Part shown: one piece after another, positions 45,040 to 56,741 of the stretch | Numbering within the stretch: position 1 is the first letter of the stretch | Layout of the letters: every line of letters starts with the position of its first letter | NCBI GenBank assembly: GCA_032622095.1 | Contig: CP136067.1 | Location: 119,835,281 to 119,899,280, forward strand | Direction: 5' to 3' | Length of the DNA: 64,000 nucleotides | Origin: Siphonodentalium dalli | Lineage: Eukaryota > Mollusca > Scaphopoda > Gadilida > Siphonodentaliidae | The notes under the pieces: generated by a model | Databases searched by the model: none | Seen by the model: only the letters and a program-made list of their open reading frames with translations | Told to the model about the DNA's origin: nothing | Program-made: the position numbers and the translations under genes

Positions 45040-48000
45040 CGTTCATTGAACACCGGCACGAGGGTATTTTGCACTACTCCATGCCAGAATAGCTGAAGTA
45101 CATACTATCATGTACTGTATACTGGTCTTTTTGGTCTTCAGAAACGTCCAAACCCCCACCACTCCATTAACCAAACTATGGGGTCTCGATGGGGGAATGG
45201 TCCTCCGATGTGTCAATATTTCAATTCTTTAATCTCAATAAACCAATACATATGTGGTATGTGAGATATACAAATGAAAATACTAATACATGACAAAAGC
45301 ACATTTTAACAGGTACATATAGTAATATAATAGTACATGTATATCTAATATCAATATATGAATTGAAGGCACATCCACCCAGAACTTATGTCATAAAACC
45401 ATTAAGTGTGAGGGAAAATCAATAATTATGATAATGTCGTTTTAATGAGTCGATTGCGGCGTGTTCTAAATTATTCCATGTACATGTACTGCATGTATAG
45501 TTGCACTATAGCGTTCATGTCAGCAAAACATGGGATGTACAAAAATATCGAGCAAAACAAAATGAACAAAAAGATAACGACCAAGCCGGAGTTGATGTGC
45601 CTGTTACAGTATACAGACTATCTATTTATTTGATACACTCGCGTCATTCACACAGGAATGCTGTCATAGTGACGTGCATAAGATACATGTTTAACTGCTG
45701 ATTTGATTCGATGGGGCACATGAGCTACGGCAAAAGTTTGAATTTGATAAATATATCGTATATATATGGTCAAAGTCTGGTATGTTTTAATACGGTATAG
45801 AACAGAACAGAAATTAATATTTCACCATATATAAGCCGAAATTAATTTTGTATTCGAATATTAGATTTTTTGTCATTCGACATATTTGACATAGACGGTT
45901 GCTAATAGGCCCCATCGCATCAAGTGCATGTCCACATCAAGCAAATCCTGCGTACTCAGCGAGGATCAATCGATCCATGTAAAAATCGTGTTCATGCCAA
46001 CTGAACGGCAGGCTATTTCACGAAATCGATGATCCCGTCAATGAAAATACCAATGTCACGTGATTACATTCAAGTTCGGGGAATCACCGTGGGAAATATG
46101 GGTCAGTATTATGTTGTGACTGTCACATAAATACACATCATAGTGTTTGCCACCCCATATACTGTGCATGTATGCGATTAAAATGTAACATAACGTGTCC
46201 GAAATAACGTGGACGACTTATCCAATAATTTCGCTTGATTTAAAGGCCTTTATACATGTACATGAGTGCAGAGATGTGGCGACATTAGGGGATTGGGGTG
46301 TCTCATTCCTCCCAAATTTTAGACAAGAGTGGATCGAATTGTTCCGATAGTTTGATTACCATGCGTATTTAGTGTGCAATTAGTTGTTTTTAGACCTAAC
46401 GTCGAATGGTTTCCTATGTGCATCCTCCAACAGAGACTCTCTCATCAAGTCAGGTCAAGAAATTAAATTGTTTGTCTCGAGAAAACAGCATGAACACCAC
46501 AAAGTGCGAATGCCTTTCTGAACAAACCCAATCACCCATCGGCAATCAGTCAATGAGGCATGTATAATCTTTGCAGCAATAAAATGTCAGGTTACATTTG
46601 TATCAGATATTTTCTGGCAATCATTATCTTGCTGGCTCATGTGAATGCGCCATAATTCAGGACATTGATCTCATCATCTAATCTTGGTTACATGCTTCTA
46701 TGGACAGGTAGTCGGTGGTATATCCAATTTTCCCAGCTAAGATGTGCAGTTAGATCGAGGAAAAAATAATTAACCACGAGTTTGAGCACAATAAGTAGGA
46801 GCGCATGCTGATTAACACTCAAGTTGGTGAAAATTGGGGGTGAGTGTCAAAAATTCTGGAATAAAGATTTATTGGTTGTGCATGCGTCCTCATATAAAAT
46901 TACATATATTTTATTTCACTCATAATACACATACGTGTGTAACATGAGGTCGTTCAAAATAACAATCTTGAATCAAGGAATTGCGTTGGTAGTATACTTG
47001 TATGCATTTCACAAGTCATTAGTTTTCTATATTTCGGTGTATAGGGTGTGTATATTCAAAGAATGTCAATGATTGTGATGGGCAGATTAGGTTGTAAGGG
47101 AGGCGGCGAACCGAACATCGTATATACTTAGGGGTGTTTATACATTAGCCAGATAAGATCCTATTCTCTTTAGCCGGTAACGATAACAATAGAGTGTTTA
47201 TACTTCGCCTGGTAAGAATTTCAGCTATCCGGATACGCAGCTATTCGGTTTTCATTTTCTGGATATTAAATTATTCAATACAAGCAACTTGTTGTCGTAT
47301 AGATTCTAATTCGCTCTGCATGTAAGTTAGATCTTTATCTGGTATCATGCCGTCATGGATGATTGCCTTTCAACAATTAACTCGAGCAATAGTGTGGTGT
47401 TAGCACTGATAGACCAGTCCTCTTTTCGCCTGTGTATATGGGTCAGTATGTCAGTTTGATCGTCTCTATCAGCCGCCCATCGGTGGACACGAACCTTGAT
47501 TATTCGGTGGTCACGCACCTTGATTATAAGCTATTATTTTAAATACTAACGGATGATGGTACACGTACTCTGCATGTGCATGGTACATTTGTTGCGCATT
47601 CGAGGGAATTAAATGTGCATGTTCATGTGTAAGCTTGTCGACCTTGTATGAGTTAGAGATAAGTAATATCTTCGTGCAAAAAACGGCTCACCTTCCTGCA
47701 TACTGTTTACAACTATCTATAGCCTAGCCCCTATATTTTGACACCTGCATGGTGACGACACAGGGATGCACATACTGTACAAACAAGTCTATACAAACAA
47801 CATCGGCGATATGTACAAAGCGGGTGTATTATACACATACGTAATTATCCATGTATATATATGGTTTATACACACCCAAAACTCTGCCGTTCTATATTGC
47901 CGGCACGAGGTATCCTCGTGTCGCGTTTTGAGTTAAAGAGTGACTTCGAGATCGGCTGCAGCTTCGGTCAGAGCCGATATCGGAAATAAGTCTGCGCATG

Positions 48001-49080
48001 TCCATATCCGAGGAATTTCGAACAACCATGACCGCGGCTGCAGCCGCAACGAATGCCACTTTCAGTATCCAATACAAATCATCGAATTTGAGGGTCTGGT
48101 ATCATAAACTATATAGGGTTATCTGTTGAACTTGATCAGACCCAATGCTGTATATTTGATACTTTAAGAGCATTAATTATATATAAATAAATATTATTAG
48201 TTTATATAGGCCTAGACGGGTATATACGATCGGTTATATGACCTAGGCATATAAAAAAAACATCGAAATTCGGAATTAACTATAACTCCAGGTTTCCAAA
48301 AATAGTTTCATAAAATTAGATAGATAAGTGTTTTCCTAAAACAACCATCGAACCCAAAGATAAAAATCTACATGTATCAACTACACATTAATTTTTTCAT
48401 TCATTCAATCATTGTCCGCCTTTTTCATTTATTCAGTGGCCCCCATTTTGGATTTGATCGGTAGTACGGGAAGTCGCAACCAGGATTTTGTGGAAACGTG
48501 ACGTCACATATCCTGGTCATGGTAACTTAATTCGAGGTCCCAAATCCGGCTGTGACTAGCTGCAGCAGATCTCGATGTCACTCAATAACACAAGTATCGT
48601 ATTATGTATGCCGTCGCGCCGTGACCGTGTGATTATAATGCAGGGGCGTTTTCGTTGACTGGATATGAGGCCATGATTGTGTGTCTATACCAGAAATAAA
48701 AAATGCCGAAAGAGAAAAATAACGTGCAAATTCTAAAATGAAAAGAGCGTCTATTTCATTTCATGACGTGGACACAACAGCAACACAGACTCGGCAATAG
48801 AAACCGTTAATATCAATGTCAATCTAAATTCCGATGTTAGCAAATGATAATCCTATCAAACAAGAATGTAATATGATATAATGGGATGCCGTGCATACAC
48901 ACAATAGCACAACCCAAAACAATACTCCGCGGGAGCGTATTGCATTAATATAATTATACCGTTGATACACGCGTAAGTATAATACACAATTAGCTTCGTA
49001 CATCTTGCTGCACACATGTTATGTGACATTCTCATTTCACTGAAAGTTCATAGACCCGCAAGGAAACTGGTGCTATTTTC
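45040..49080. other. Intergenic, nothing recognised
   Basis: About 4 kb without a supported exon, RNA gene or clear repeat copy. It lies downstream of the desaturase-like gene (transcribed right to left). A TTTATT (minus-strand AATAAA) at 48428-48433 is a distant candidate poly(A) signal. Confidence 0.4.
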
Positions 49081-49087
49081 GGTAACT

Positions 49088-49310
49088 TTATGGCGCTAAG
49101 TGTCCCATGCCTATGTGCCGGAGACAATTTGCATGCGGATAATTTGGCGGCGGTACTTTCTTCCGTTTGAAAACGGAAATTTTCGTTTTGGCCTTTGGTC
49201 TTCCTCTTCCATAAAATATATCTTCGCCATATTCTCTGTCATCACATTCATTAGTGTCGTGTAACCAATCGAACAAATATGAGTTGAAACCGAAATTTAC
49301 GTGAAAATAC
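49088..49310 (-). CDS. Last exon, sterol desaturase/fatty acid hydroxylase superfamily gene
   Basis: The acceptor TTTCTTCTGCAG|GTATTTTCAC lies immediately above 49310. The first base completes an Arg codon split after the preceding exon (HDNHH-R), then YFHVNFGFN and LFDWLHDT follow. These match the end of the superfamily domain, where 'HH.Y.H.NFG....WD.LHGT' is usual. A basic tail (KRKKVPPP) and stop TAA at 49088-49090 complete 73 residues. The domain end is well conserved and the tail is lineage-specific. Enzymes of this superfamily are ER-membrane di-iron oxidases acting on sterols or fatty acids; the substrate here cannot be told. Confidence 0.85.
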
Positions 49311-49345
49311 CTGCAGAAGAAAGAAATGATTCAGATTAGGGTGAC

Positions 49346-49627
49346 TTTACATTGCTGTAGATCTGTATACATATCTGTGTGAAGTCACGTGTCGCGCATT
49401 ACTGTGATCACAACATGATTACTGATAGTGAACGCGCGCTCATCAGTACTCTGGTAATTGACAATTCACTATGCCTGTCGCGATGCCTCGGTGTTGACCA
49501 TGAATTGTAACGGACACGATGTTTGCTCACACGAACGAATACCGTTTTCTTTCTGTGTGCATTTCTTTGTCAACCTGTTTACACTAGTATGCGTGTAGAA
49601 CTGTATACAGATCTACAGCAATGTAAA
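49346..49627. mobile_element. MITE with ~25 bp inverted repeats, in the last intron
   Basis: TTTACATTGCTGTAGATCTG at 49346 is mirrored by CAGATCTACAGCAATGTAAA ending at 49627. About 280 bp, 35 bp upstream (in transcript terms) of the last exon's acceptor. Confidence 0.75.
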
Positions 49628-49832
49628 TGGACCTCTAGGGGAGTATTTATTAAACACCTTATGTACTAGTAACCTTTTCTATACAAATTGAAATCTCCAA
49701 TTCAGTTACAAAAAGTATACATTTGACCGGTCTGTTATTCATTTGGATGAGCGTTGATGTAATAAAAGCAGACGACATGAACAAAAACGGATAATTAAAC
49801 AAGAGCAGAATGATTCATATTCATAGGTGGGG

Positions 49833-49899
49833 AATGTTCAGATGATAAGTTCAACACACATATATATGATCGTTTGTTGAACTTATTATCTGAACATTT
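49833..49899. repeat. Hairpin, copy of 26501-26570
   Basis: AATGTTCAGATGATAAGTTC folds on GTTGAACTTATTATCTGAAC across an ACACATATATATGATCG loop. Confidence 0.7.
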
Positions 49900-49902
49900 T
49901 CT

Positions 49903-50030
49903 AAGGGATAAATACAGTAATGCCCTAAATAATCGACTCCTTAACCACAGCAAAATTATGGGTAACTTTTCAGGATTTAGTCGGAAATATGGCTTGTTGC
50001 CATTCATCAGAAAGCTCTTGAGTATTTTGT
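49903..50030 (+). repeat. Dispersed repeat, partner of 1845-2000
   Basis: 'CTTAACCACAGCAAAATTAT' through 'CGGAAATATGGCTTGTTGCC' matches 1865-1960 in reverse complement. Confidence 0.6.
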
Positions 50031-50567
50031 ATAGATATGGTTAATATGCGGCATTTATTCATAAGTCATATAACAGCGCTTACATCGGATCCGATATAGA
50101 GTGCATGTAAGGAAATATATAACCACTGTTGAATTACAGCTATGCTCTAATTAATTGACCGGCCTTAACAAGGTTGATCACCGGTATTACCGCGGTACTT
50201 GATACAATCAACCACGGTCAATTTTAACAAGGGCTGTAACAATTCATCATGAATTCAATGTATCCATATCTTCAACATATCAAGAGGTATTAGACTGAAT
50301 TTGATCAAAATATGTCATTTTGGGCGTGAATTTCTGGAGAATAATCAAAATGTGTGTAATTTTGTGTTATAAGAGCTGCGTGTACGCCTTTTTGTTGAAT
50401 CCCGAATTCCGGTTAAATATTGGGCATATGAATCCCGAGTACCAGTTAACAGAGGGGAATGACTCCCACATACAGCCTGCAAATGGCATGAATGCCGCGT
50501 ACCAAAAGAGGGGGGGGGGGTGATTCTCTTTTATATGCTGTACGTAGTAAACGGGCAGTACGCGGTA

Positions 50568-51034
50568 CAGTACCAGTCAGAAGAAGTGGTATATTGAGGC
50601 GCGCCTTTAATGCGATATTGAGCGCGCTTAATTTCGAAAAAGGCACGATTATTGCGCAATACCAAAAATCTGTCGCGCTTATTATTGCGATATTGAGCGC
50701 AAAATTTCACACAGACGCGATAGTGTTATATTTATGTTAGATAAATACTGTGCATATATATATATAGTGTACATATAGTGCATATATTATACATATACAC
50801 ATTGTCTCTATTTATGAAATAAACAATATAGAAGAAGCAATCATTTGCTTTAAATGTCTCAATTTTGAGCGAAAGATGCCGCAATATTAAGCGCGAAATA
50901 TTGCGATATTAAGCGCAAAATATTGCAATAATCTCGAAAGCGGCCCGCTTATAAGCGTTTCCACTTGCAATATAATTGCGATATTGGGAGCGAAAATAGC
51001 GCGCTTAATATACCACTTCCTTTGACTAGTACTG
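50568..51034. mobile_element. TA-flanked MITE (Tc1/mariner-like), copy 2
   Basis: CAGTACCAGTCAGAAGAAG ... CTTCCTTTGACTAGTACTG, flanked by TA at 50566-50567 and 51035-51036. The interior 'AATATTGCGATATTAAGCGC' units are as in 24550-25047, in opposite orientation. It sits inside the last intron of the desaturase-like gene, 138 bp from the donor of exon 51172-51292. Confidence 0.8.
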
Positions 51035-51171
51035 TATTCAGATGAAGTCACCATATAATCTCCTTTTAGTTTAGCTTAATATGACATGCCTGGTAATTCC
51101 AATAAATCGCAATGCGATTTTAAATGTATAATATCATATATCCCAATTATTTCAATCCCAATATTAAATAC

Positions 51172-51292
51172 CTGTGATGATTATCATGCCACAGTGTTGG
51201 TGGTTGCCATGGCCACCACGACTCCATCATAACCCCCGAATGATCCATCAAACCAAAGTAGTATACGTAAAGTAAGGTGGTAACATATACAC
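51172..51292 (-). CDS. Internal exon, sterol desaturase/fatty acid hydroxylase superfamily gene
   Basis: The exon encodes 39 full codons: a membrane-proximal VYVTTLLYVYYFG, then LMDHSGV, ESWWPWQPP and WHDNHH. The last is the third histidine box (HxxHH) of the superfamily. It enters in phase 1 (completing a Gly codon from exon 61742-62008) and leaves in phase 2 at TCACAG|GTATTT, completing Arg with exon 49088-49310. Both junctions keep the frame and the expected family order. The acceptor CATTCCAG|GTGTATATG is itself the last unit of the 35-bp array 51266-54695, so the first ~26 coding bases are repeat sequence. Longer continuous frames through the array (up to 563 codons) are by-products of the repeat. 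Confidence 0.85.
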
Positions 51293-54200
51293 CTGGAATG
51301 AGTAAAGTAAGGTGGTAACATATACACCCGGAATGAGTAAAGTAAGGTGGTAACATATACACATGGAATGAGTAAAGTAAGGTGGTAACATATACACCTG
51401 GAATGAGTAAAGTAATGTGGTAACATATACACCTGGAATGAGTAAAGTAAGGTGGTAACATATACACCTGGAATGAGTAAAGTAAGGTGTTAACATATAC
51501 ACCTGGAATGAGTAAAGTAAGGTGGTAACATATACACCTGGAATGAGTAAAGTAAGGTGGTAACATATACACCTGGAATGAGTAAAGTAAGGTGGTAACA
51601 TATACACCTGGAATGAGTAAAGTAAGGTGGTAACATATACACCTGGAATGAGTAAAGTAAGGTGGTAACATATACACATGGAATGAGTAAAGTAAGGTGT
51701 TAGCATATACACCTGGAATGAGTAAAGTAAGGTGGTAACATATACACATGGAATGAGTAAAGTAAGGTGGTAACATATACACCTGGAATGAGTAAAGTAA
51801 GGTGTTAACATATACACCTGGAATGAGTAAAGTAAGGTGGTAACATATACACATGGAATGAGTAAAGTAAGGTGTTAACATATACACCTGGAATGAGTAA
51901 AGTAAGGTGGTAACATATACACATGGAATGAGTAAAGTAAGGTGTTAACATATACACCTGGAATGAGTAAAGTAAGGTGGTAACATATACACATGGAATG
52001 AGTAAAGTAAGGTGTTAACATATACACCTGGAATGAGTAAAGTAAGGTGGTAACATATACACCTGGAATGAGTAAAGTAAGGTGGTAACATATATACCTG
52101 GAATGAGTAAAGTAAGGTGGTAACATATACACCTGGAACGAGTAAAGTAAGGTGGTAACATATACACATGGAATGAGTAAAGTAAGGTGGTAACATATAC
52201 ACCTGGAATGAGTAAAGTAAGGTGTTAACATATCCACCTGGAATGAGTAAAGTAAGGTGGTAACATATACACCTGGAATGAGTAAAGTAAGGTGGTAACA
52301 TATACACCTGGAATGAGTAAAGTAAGGTGGTAACATATACACCTGGAATGAGTAAAGTAAGGTGGTAACATATACACCTGAAATGAGTAAAGTAAGGTGG
52401 TAACATATACACCTGGAATGAGTAAAGTAAGGTGGTAACATATACACATGGAATGAGTAAAGTAAGTTGGTAACATATACACCTGGAATGAGTAAAGTAA
52501 GGTGGTAACATATACACCTGGAATGAGTAAAGTAAGGTGGTAACATATACACATGGAATGAGTAAAGTAAGGTGGTAACATATACACATGTAATGAGTAA
52601 AGTAAGGTGTTAACATATACACATGGAATGAGTAAAGTAAGGTGGTAACATATACACCTGGAATGAGTAAAGTAAGGTGGTAACATATACACCTGGAATG
52701 AGTAAAGTAAGGTGGTAACATATACACCTGGAATGAGTAAAGTAAGGTGGTAACATATACACATGGAATGAGTAAAGTAAGGTGGTAACATATACACATG
52801 GAATGAGTAAAGTAAGGTGTTAACATATACACATGGAATGAGTAAAGTAAGGTGGTAACATATACACATGGAATGAGTAAAGTAAGGTGGTAACATATAC
52901 ACCTGGAATGAGTAAAGTAAGGTGGTAACATATACACATGGAATGAGTAAAGTAAGGTGGTAACATATACACCTGGAATGAGTAAAGTAAGGTGGTAACA
53001 TATACACCTGGAATGAGTAAAGTAAGGTGGTAACATATACACCTGGAATGAGTAAAGTAATGTGGTAACATATACACCTGGAATGAGTAAAGTAAGGTGG
53101 TAACATATACACCTGGAATGAGTAAAGTAAGGTGGTAACATATACACATGGAATGAGTAAAGTAAGGTGTTAACATATACACCTGGAATGAGTAAAGTAA
53201 GGTGGTAACATATACACCTGGAATGAGTAAAGTAAGGTGTTAACATATACACCTGGAATGAGTAAAGTAAGGTGGTAACATATACACCTGGAATGAGTAA
53301 AGTAAGGTGGTAACATATACACCTGGAATGAGTAAAGTAAGGTGGTAACATATACAGCTGGAATGAGTAAAGTAAGGTGGTAACATATACACATGGAATG
53401 AGTAAAGTAAGGTGGTAACATATTTCCTGGAATGAGAAAAGTAAGGTGGTAACATATACACATGGAATGAGTAAAGTAAGGTGGTAACATATACACCTGG
53501 AATGAGTAAAGTAAGGTGGTAACATATACACCTGGAATGAGTAAAGTAAGGTGGTAACATATACACCTGGAATGAGTAAAGTAAGGTGGTAACATATACA
53601 CCTGGAATGAGTAAAGTAAGGTGGTAACATATACACCTGGAATGAGTAAAGTAAGGTGGTAACATATACACCTGGAATGAGTAAAGTAAGGTGTTAACAT
53701 ATACACCTGGAATGAGTAAAGTAAGGTGGTAACATATACACCTGGAATGAGTAAAGTAAGGTGTTAACATATACACCTGGAATGAGTAAAGTAAGGTGGT
53801 AACATATACACCTGGAATGAGTAAAGTAATGTGGTAACATATACACCTGGAATGAGTAAAGTAAGGTGGTAACATATACACCTGGAATGAGTAAAGTAAG
53901 GTGTTAACATATACACCTGGAATGAGTAAAGTAAGGTGGTAACATATACACCTGGAATGAGTAAAGTAAGGTGGTAACATATACACCTGGAATGAGTAAA
54001 GTAATGTGGTAACATATACACATGGAATGAGTAAAGTAAGGTGGTAACATATACACCTGGAATGAGTAAAGTAAGGTGGTAACATATACACCTGGAATGA
54101 GTAAAGTAAGGTGTTAACATATACACCTGGAATGAGTAAAGTAAGGTGGTAACATATACACCTGGAATGAGTAAAGTAATGTGGTAACATATACACCTGG

Positions 54201-54695
54201 AATGAGTAAAGTAAGGTGGTAACATATACACCTGGAATGAGTAAAGTAAGGTGGTAACATATACACCTGGAATGAGTAAAGTAAGGTGGTAACATATACA
54301 CCTGGAATGAGTAAAGTAATGTGGTAACATATACACCTGGAATGAGTAAAGTAAGGTGGTAACATATACACCTGGAATGAGTAAAGTAAGGTGGTAACAT
54401 ATACACATGGAATGAGTAAAGTAAGGTGGTAACATATACACCTGGAATGAGTAAAGTAAGGTGGTAACATATACACCTGGAATGAGTAAAGTAATGTGGT
54501 AACATATACACCTGGAATGAGTAAAGTAATGTGGTAACATATACACACGGAATGAGTAAAGTAAGGTGGTAACATATACACCTGGAATGAGTAAAGTAAG
54601 GTGGTAACATATACACCTGGAATGAGTAAAGTAAGGTGGTAACATATACACCTGGAATGAGTAAAGTAATGTGGTAACATATACACCTGGAATGA
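51266..54695 (-). repeat. 35-bp minisatellite (~98 units) built from the exon's own 3' splice site
   Basis: The period is exactly 35 bp over 3.43 kb, except one 34-bp unit near 53425. On the minus strand each unit reads TTTACTCATTCCAG|GTGTATATG then TTACCACCTTAC, i.e. pyrimidine-rich tract, AG and the first ~26 bases of exon 51172-51292. Main variants: CCAG to CCATG (about 21 units by eye, AG lost), TTACC to TTAAC (creates TAA in one frame), and 'TAATG' for 'TAAGG' on the plus strand. Since 35 is 2 modulo 3, adjacent units are read in successive frames. The most upstream unit, at 54686, has the strongest tract (TATTCTTTCTTCTCATTCCAG, slightly varied from the rest). Confidence 0.95.
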
Positions 54696-54738
54696 GAAGA
54701 AAGAATAGTTTCAAACTATAACTCGTAAACATATAGAA

Positions 54739-54876
54739 TACACTCATAGTAGCCGAGAGTACCAAAGTTTCACCACGAGTGGAATTGTGGTTTTAACCAC
54801 GAGCCTTTTGGCGAGTGGTTAAAACCACAATACCACGAGTGGTGAATATTTTATACTCGCGGCTACAATGGGTGTA
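54739..54876. repeat. 138-bp foldback next to the minisatellite
   Basis: TACACTCATAGTAGCCG and CACCACGAGTGG...ATTGTGGTTTTAACCAC fold on GTGGTTAAAACCACAAT...CCACGAGTGGTG and CGGCTACAATGGGTGTA. Near-perfect arms. Confidence 0.8.
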
Positions 54877-55012
54877 ATTTGTTTATGCCATAATTATTCA
54901 CGCCCATCGGGTGTATACTGGTGGGGAAATTTTAGATCGCCGTGTGTCGCCGAATGCGCCATGTGTCTGAGGAGCTTTTATAAATAGATAATTGGTTTTT
55001 CCTTTTTCCGGT

Positions 55013-55205
55013 TGTGACAATTCGCAGTAGGTCCCTGTTCGCGGAGATCTATTTGCGGAGGTCCCCTGAATTCGCGGAGGTCGCCTAAAATGGTCGAAAT
55101 ATGTTGATTTTAATGATGGAACGGGTGCGTATATGTCAATTGATACGTATTTTAAACAAATAACGACACAATGATCATAATAGTGGTTTGTTCTATCAAT
55201 CATAT
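55013..55205 (-). repeat. ~190 bp direct repeat, copy 1
   Basis: 'TGTGACAATTCGCAGTAG' to 'TTTGTTCTATCAATCATATC' is repeated at 55371-55563 with about 90% identity by eye. Both copies stay open on the minus strand for ~65 codons, but the shared peptide resembles nothing I know. Confidence 0.75.
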
Positions 55206-55370
55206 CATGATCATGATTATCATAATACGGAACAAGTCTTGCGACTTTTCGTCCCAATAACATTATTTTCAATGCTTGTTTACAAATATATGTATCGTCA
55301 TTCGATATTTACTTGTTAATTTACTTTAGTAAAAAGGGAAATAGTATTCAACCAACTGATAGATAGCCTG

Positions 55371-55563
55371 TTGTGACAATTCGCAGTAGATCCCTGTTTG
55401 CGGTGGTCTATTTGCGGAGTTCCCCGAATTCGCGGAGATCCCCTAAAATGGTCGAAATATGTTGATTTTAATGAGGGAACGGGTGCGTATATGTCAATTG
55501 ATACGTATTTTAAACAAATAACGACACGATCATGATAATGGTCGTTTGTTCTATCAATCATAT
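55371..55563 (-). repeat. ~190 bp direct repeat, copy 2
   Basis: Partner of 55013-55205, 358 bp away, with small indels. Confidence 0.75.
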
Positions 55564-55580
55564 CAAATTCGCTGGATTGA

Positions 55581-56326
55581 TAGTTGCAGAATGTACTATT
55601 ATGACCGCATTACTTGCTTTCAATGTTTAGATATCAACAATGGCTGGACCACTGTTGAAGATTTTATGGTGGGAACACAATGACTCCGATTTTTTATCCG
55701 TATTTAGAGACTTCTGGTGTGGTGAATTAGAAACCTGCAGTAATAAGCCGTATTATTTTGTAATAATTTGAAGGATTAGTTGTTTTAACGGAATTCTGAG
55801 GCGGTGCATTCATGTAACCAATATATTTTACATTTTTTTTATAATTTATATTTATGCGTAATAATATAATCTTGAGGGCGTTACCATTTCTGCTTATGGT
55901 TTTCTTGTTATTTTTGTTCCACGAATTCAACTACTCCGCTGGTTACTTTTATGTGTATCTTCACTGAGAGACCCAAACACACGACGATATGTGGATACAA
56001 GAAAACCATAGTCAGAAATGGTAACGCCCCCAAGATCATATTATTAGCCATAAAATATAAATTATAATATAAAATATATTGGTTACATGAATGCACCGCC
56101 TCAAAATTCCGTTAAAACAACTAATCCTTCAAATTATTACAAAAAACTACGGCTTATTACTGCAGGTTTTTCATTCACCAAAACCAGAAAGCTTCTAAAT
56201 GCGGATTAAAAATTGTGTTCCGGCCATAAAATCTTCAAGTGTGCATGGCCCAGCCATTGTTCGTACCTAAACATCGAACGCAATTAACGCGGTCATAATA
56301 GTTACACACTGCAACTATAAGACATC
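55581..56326. mobile_element. Foldback element with ~330 bp arms
   Basis: Arms 55581-55907 and 55998-56326 are reverse complements (outer TAGTTGCAG...CTGCAACTA, inner CATTTCTGNNTATGGTTTTC), with a 90-bp loop. Related single arms or fragments lie at 29820-29915, 31105-31475 and 33045-33105. The flank at 56345-56425 also matches 29848-29910, so the family may be longer than the arms shown. Confidence 0.8.
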
Positions 56327-56741
56327 CAGTGAATACACACCCCACGAAAACCCGAAATGTGTTGTCCTGCGAGATATCCCATCGCTATAGCTCAATTTGA
56401 CACGGCCAGATTAGCCTTTCTACAATATCCTAAAACAATAAAGCTTCTCAAATCATGGGCATAGTCAATAGAACTTTTACGAACTTGGACATTCCAACTA
56501 CAGCTTTTATCGCCTCGGGGTCGCAGTACAACTTTAACGCGTCCCAAAATAACCGGAAAAAACAATTATCTATTTATAAAATCCCCATAGGACCACAGAT
56601 TTATAAAATTTGTAGAACAGTATACACCGGTGGCGTTAATGAAGCCGATTAATGAGAAATGTCTGAATGTTTTATTGATACATCATTCCAAACGCTACAC
56701 GAGCATTGAACTAATATCCTAGGACTTTGTGTTATCATAAT

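Noticed and set aside
51945-53636. A 563-codon open frame and several similar long frames on the minus strand, which look like a large repetitive protein
   Set aside because: They are translations of the 35-bp array read in successive frames. They lack a coding start outside the repeat, and only the exon 51172-51292 body shows family conservation.
51266-54695. CRISPR-like array
   Set aside because: There are no unique spacers between the 35-bp units, the units are head-to-tail, and the context is a eukaryotic intron.
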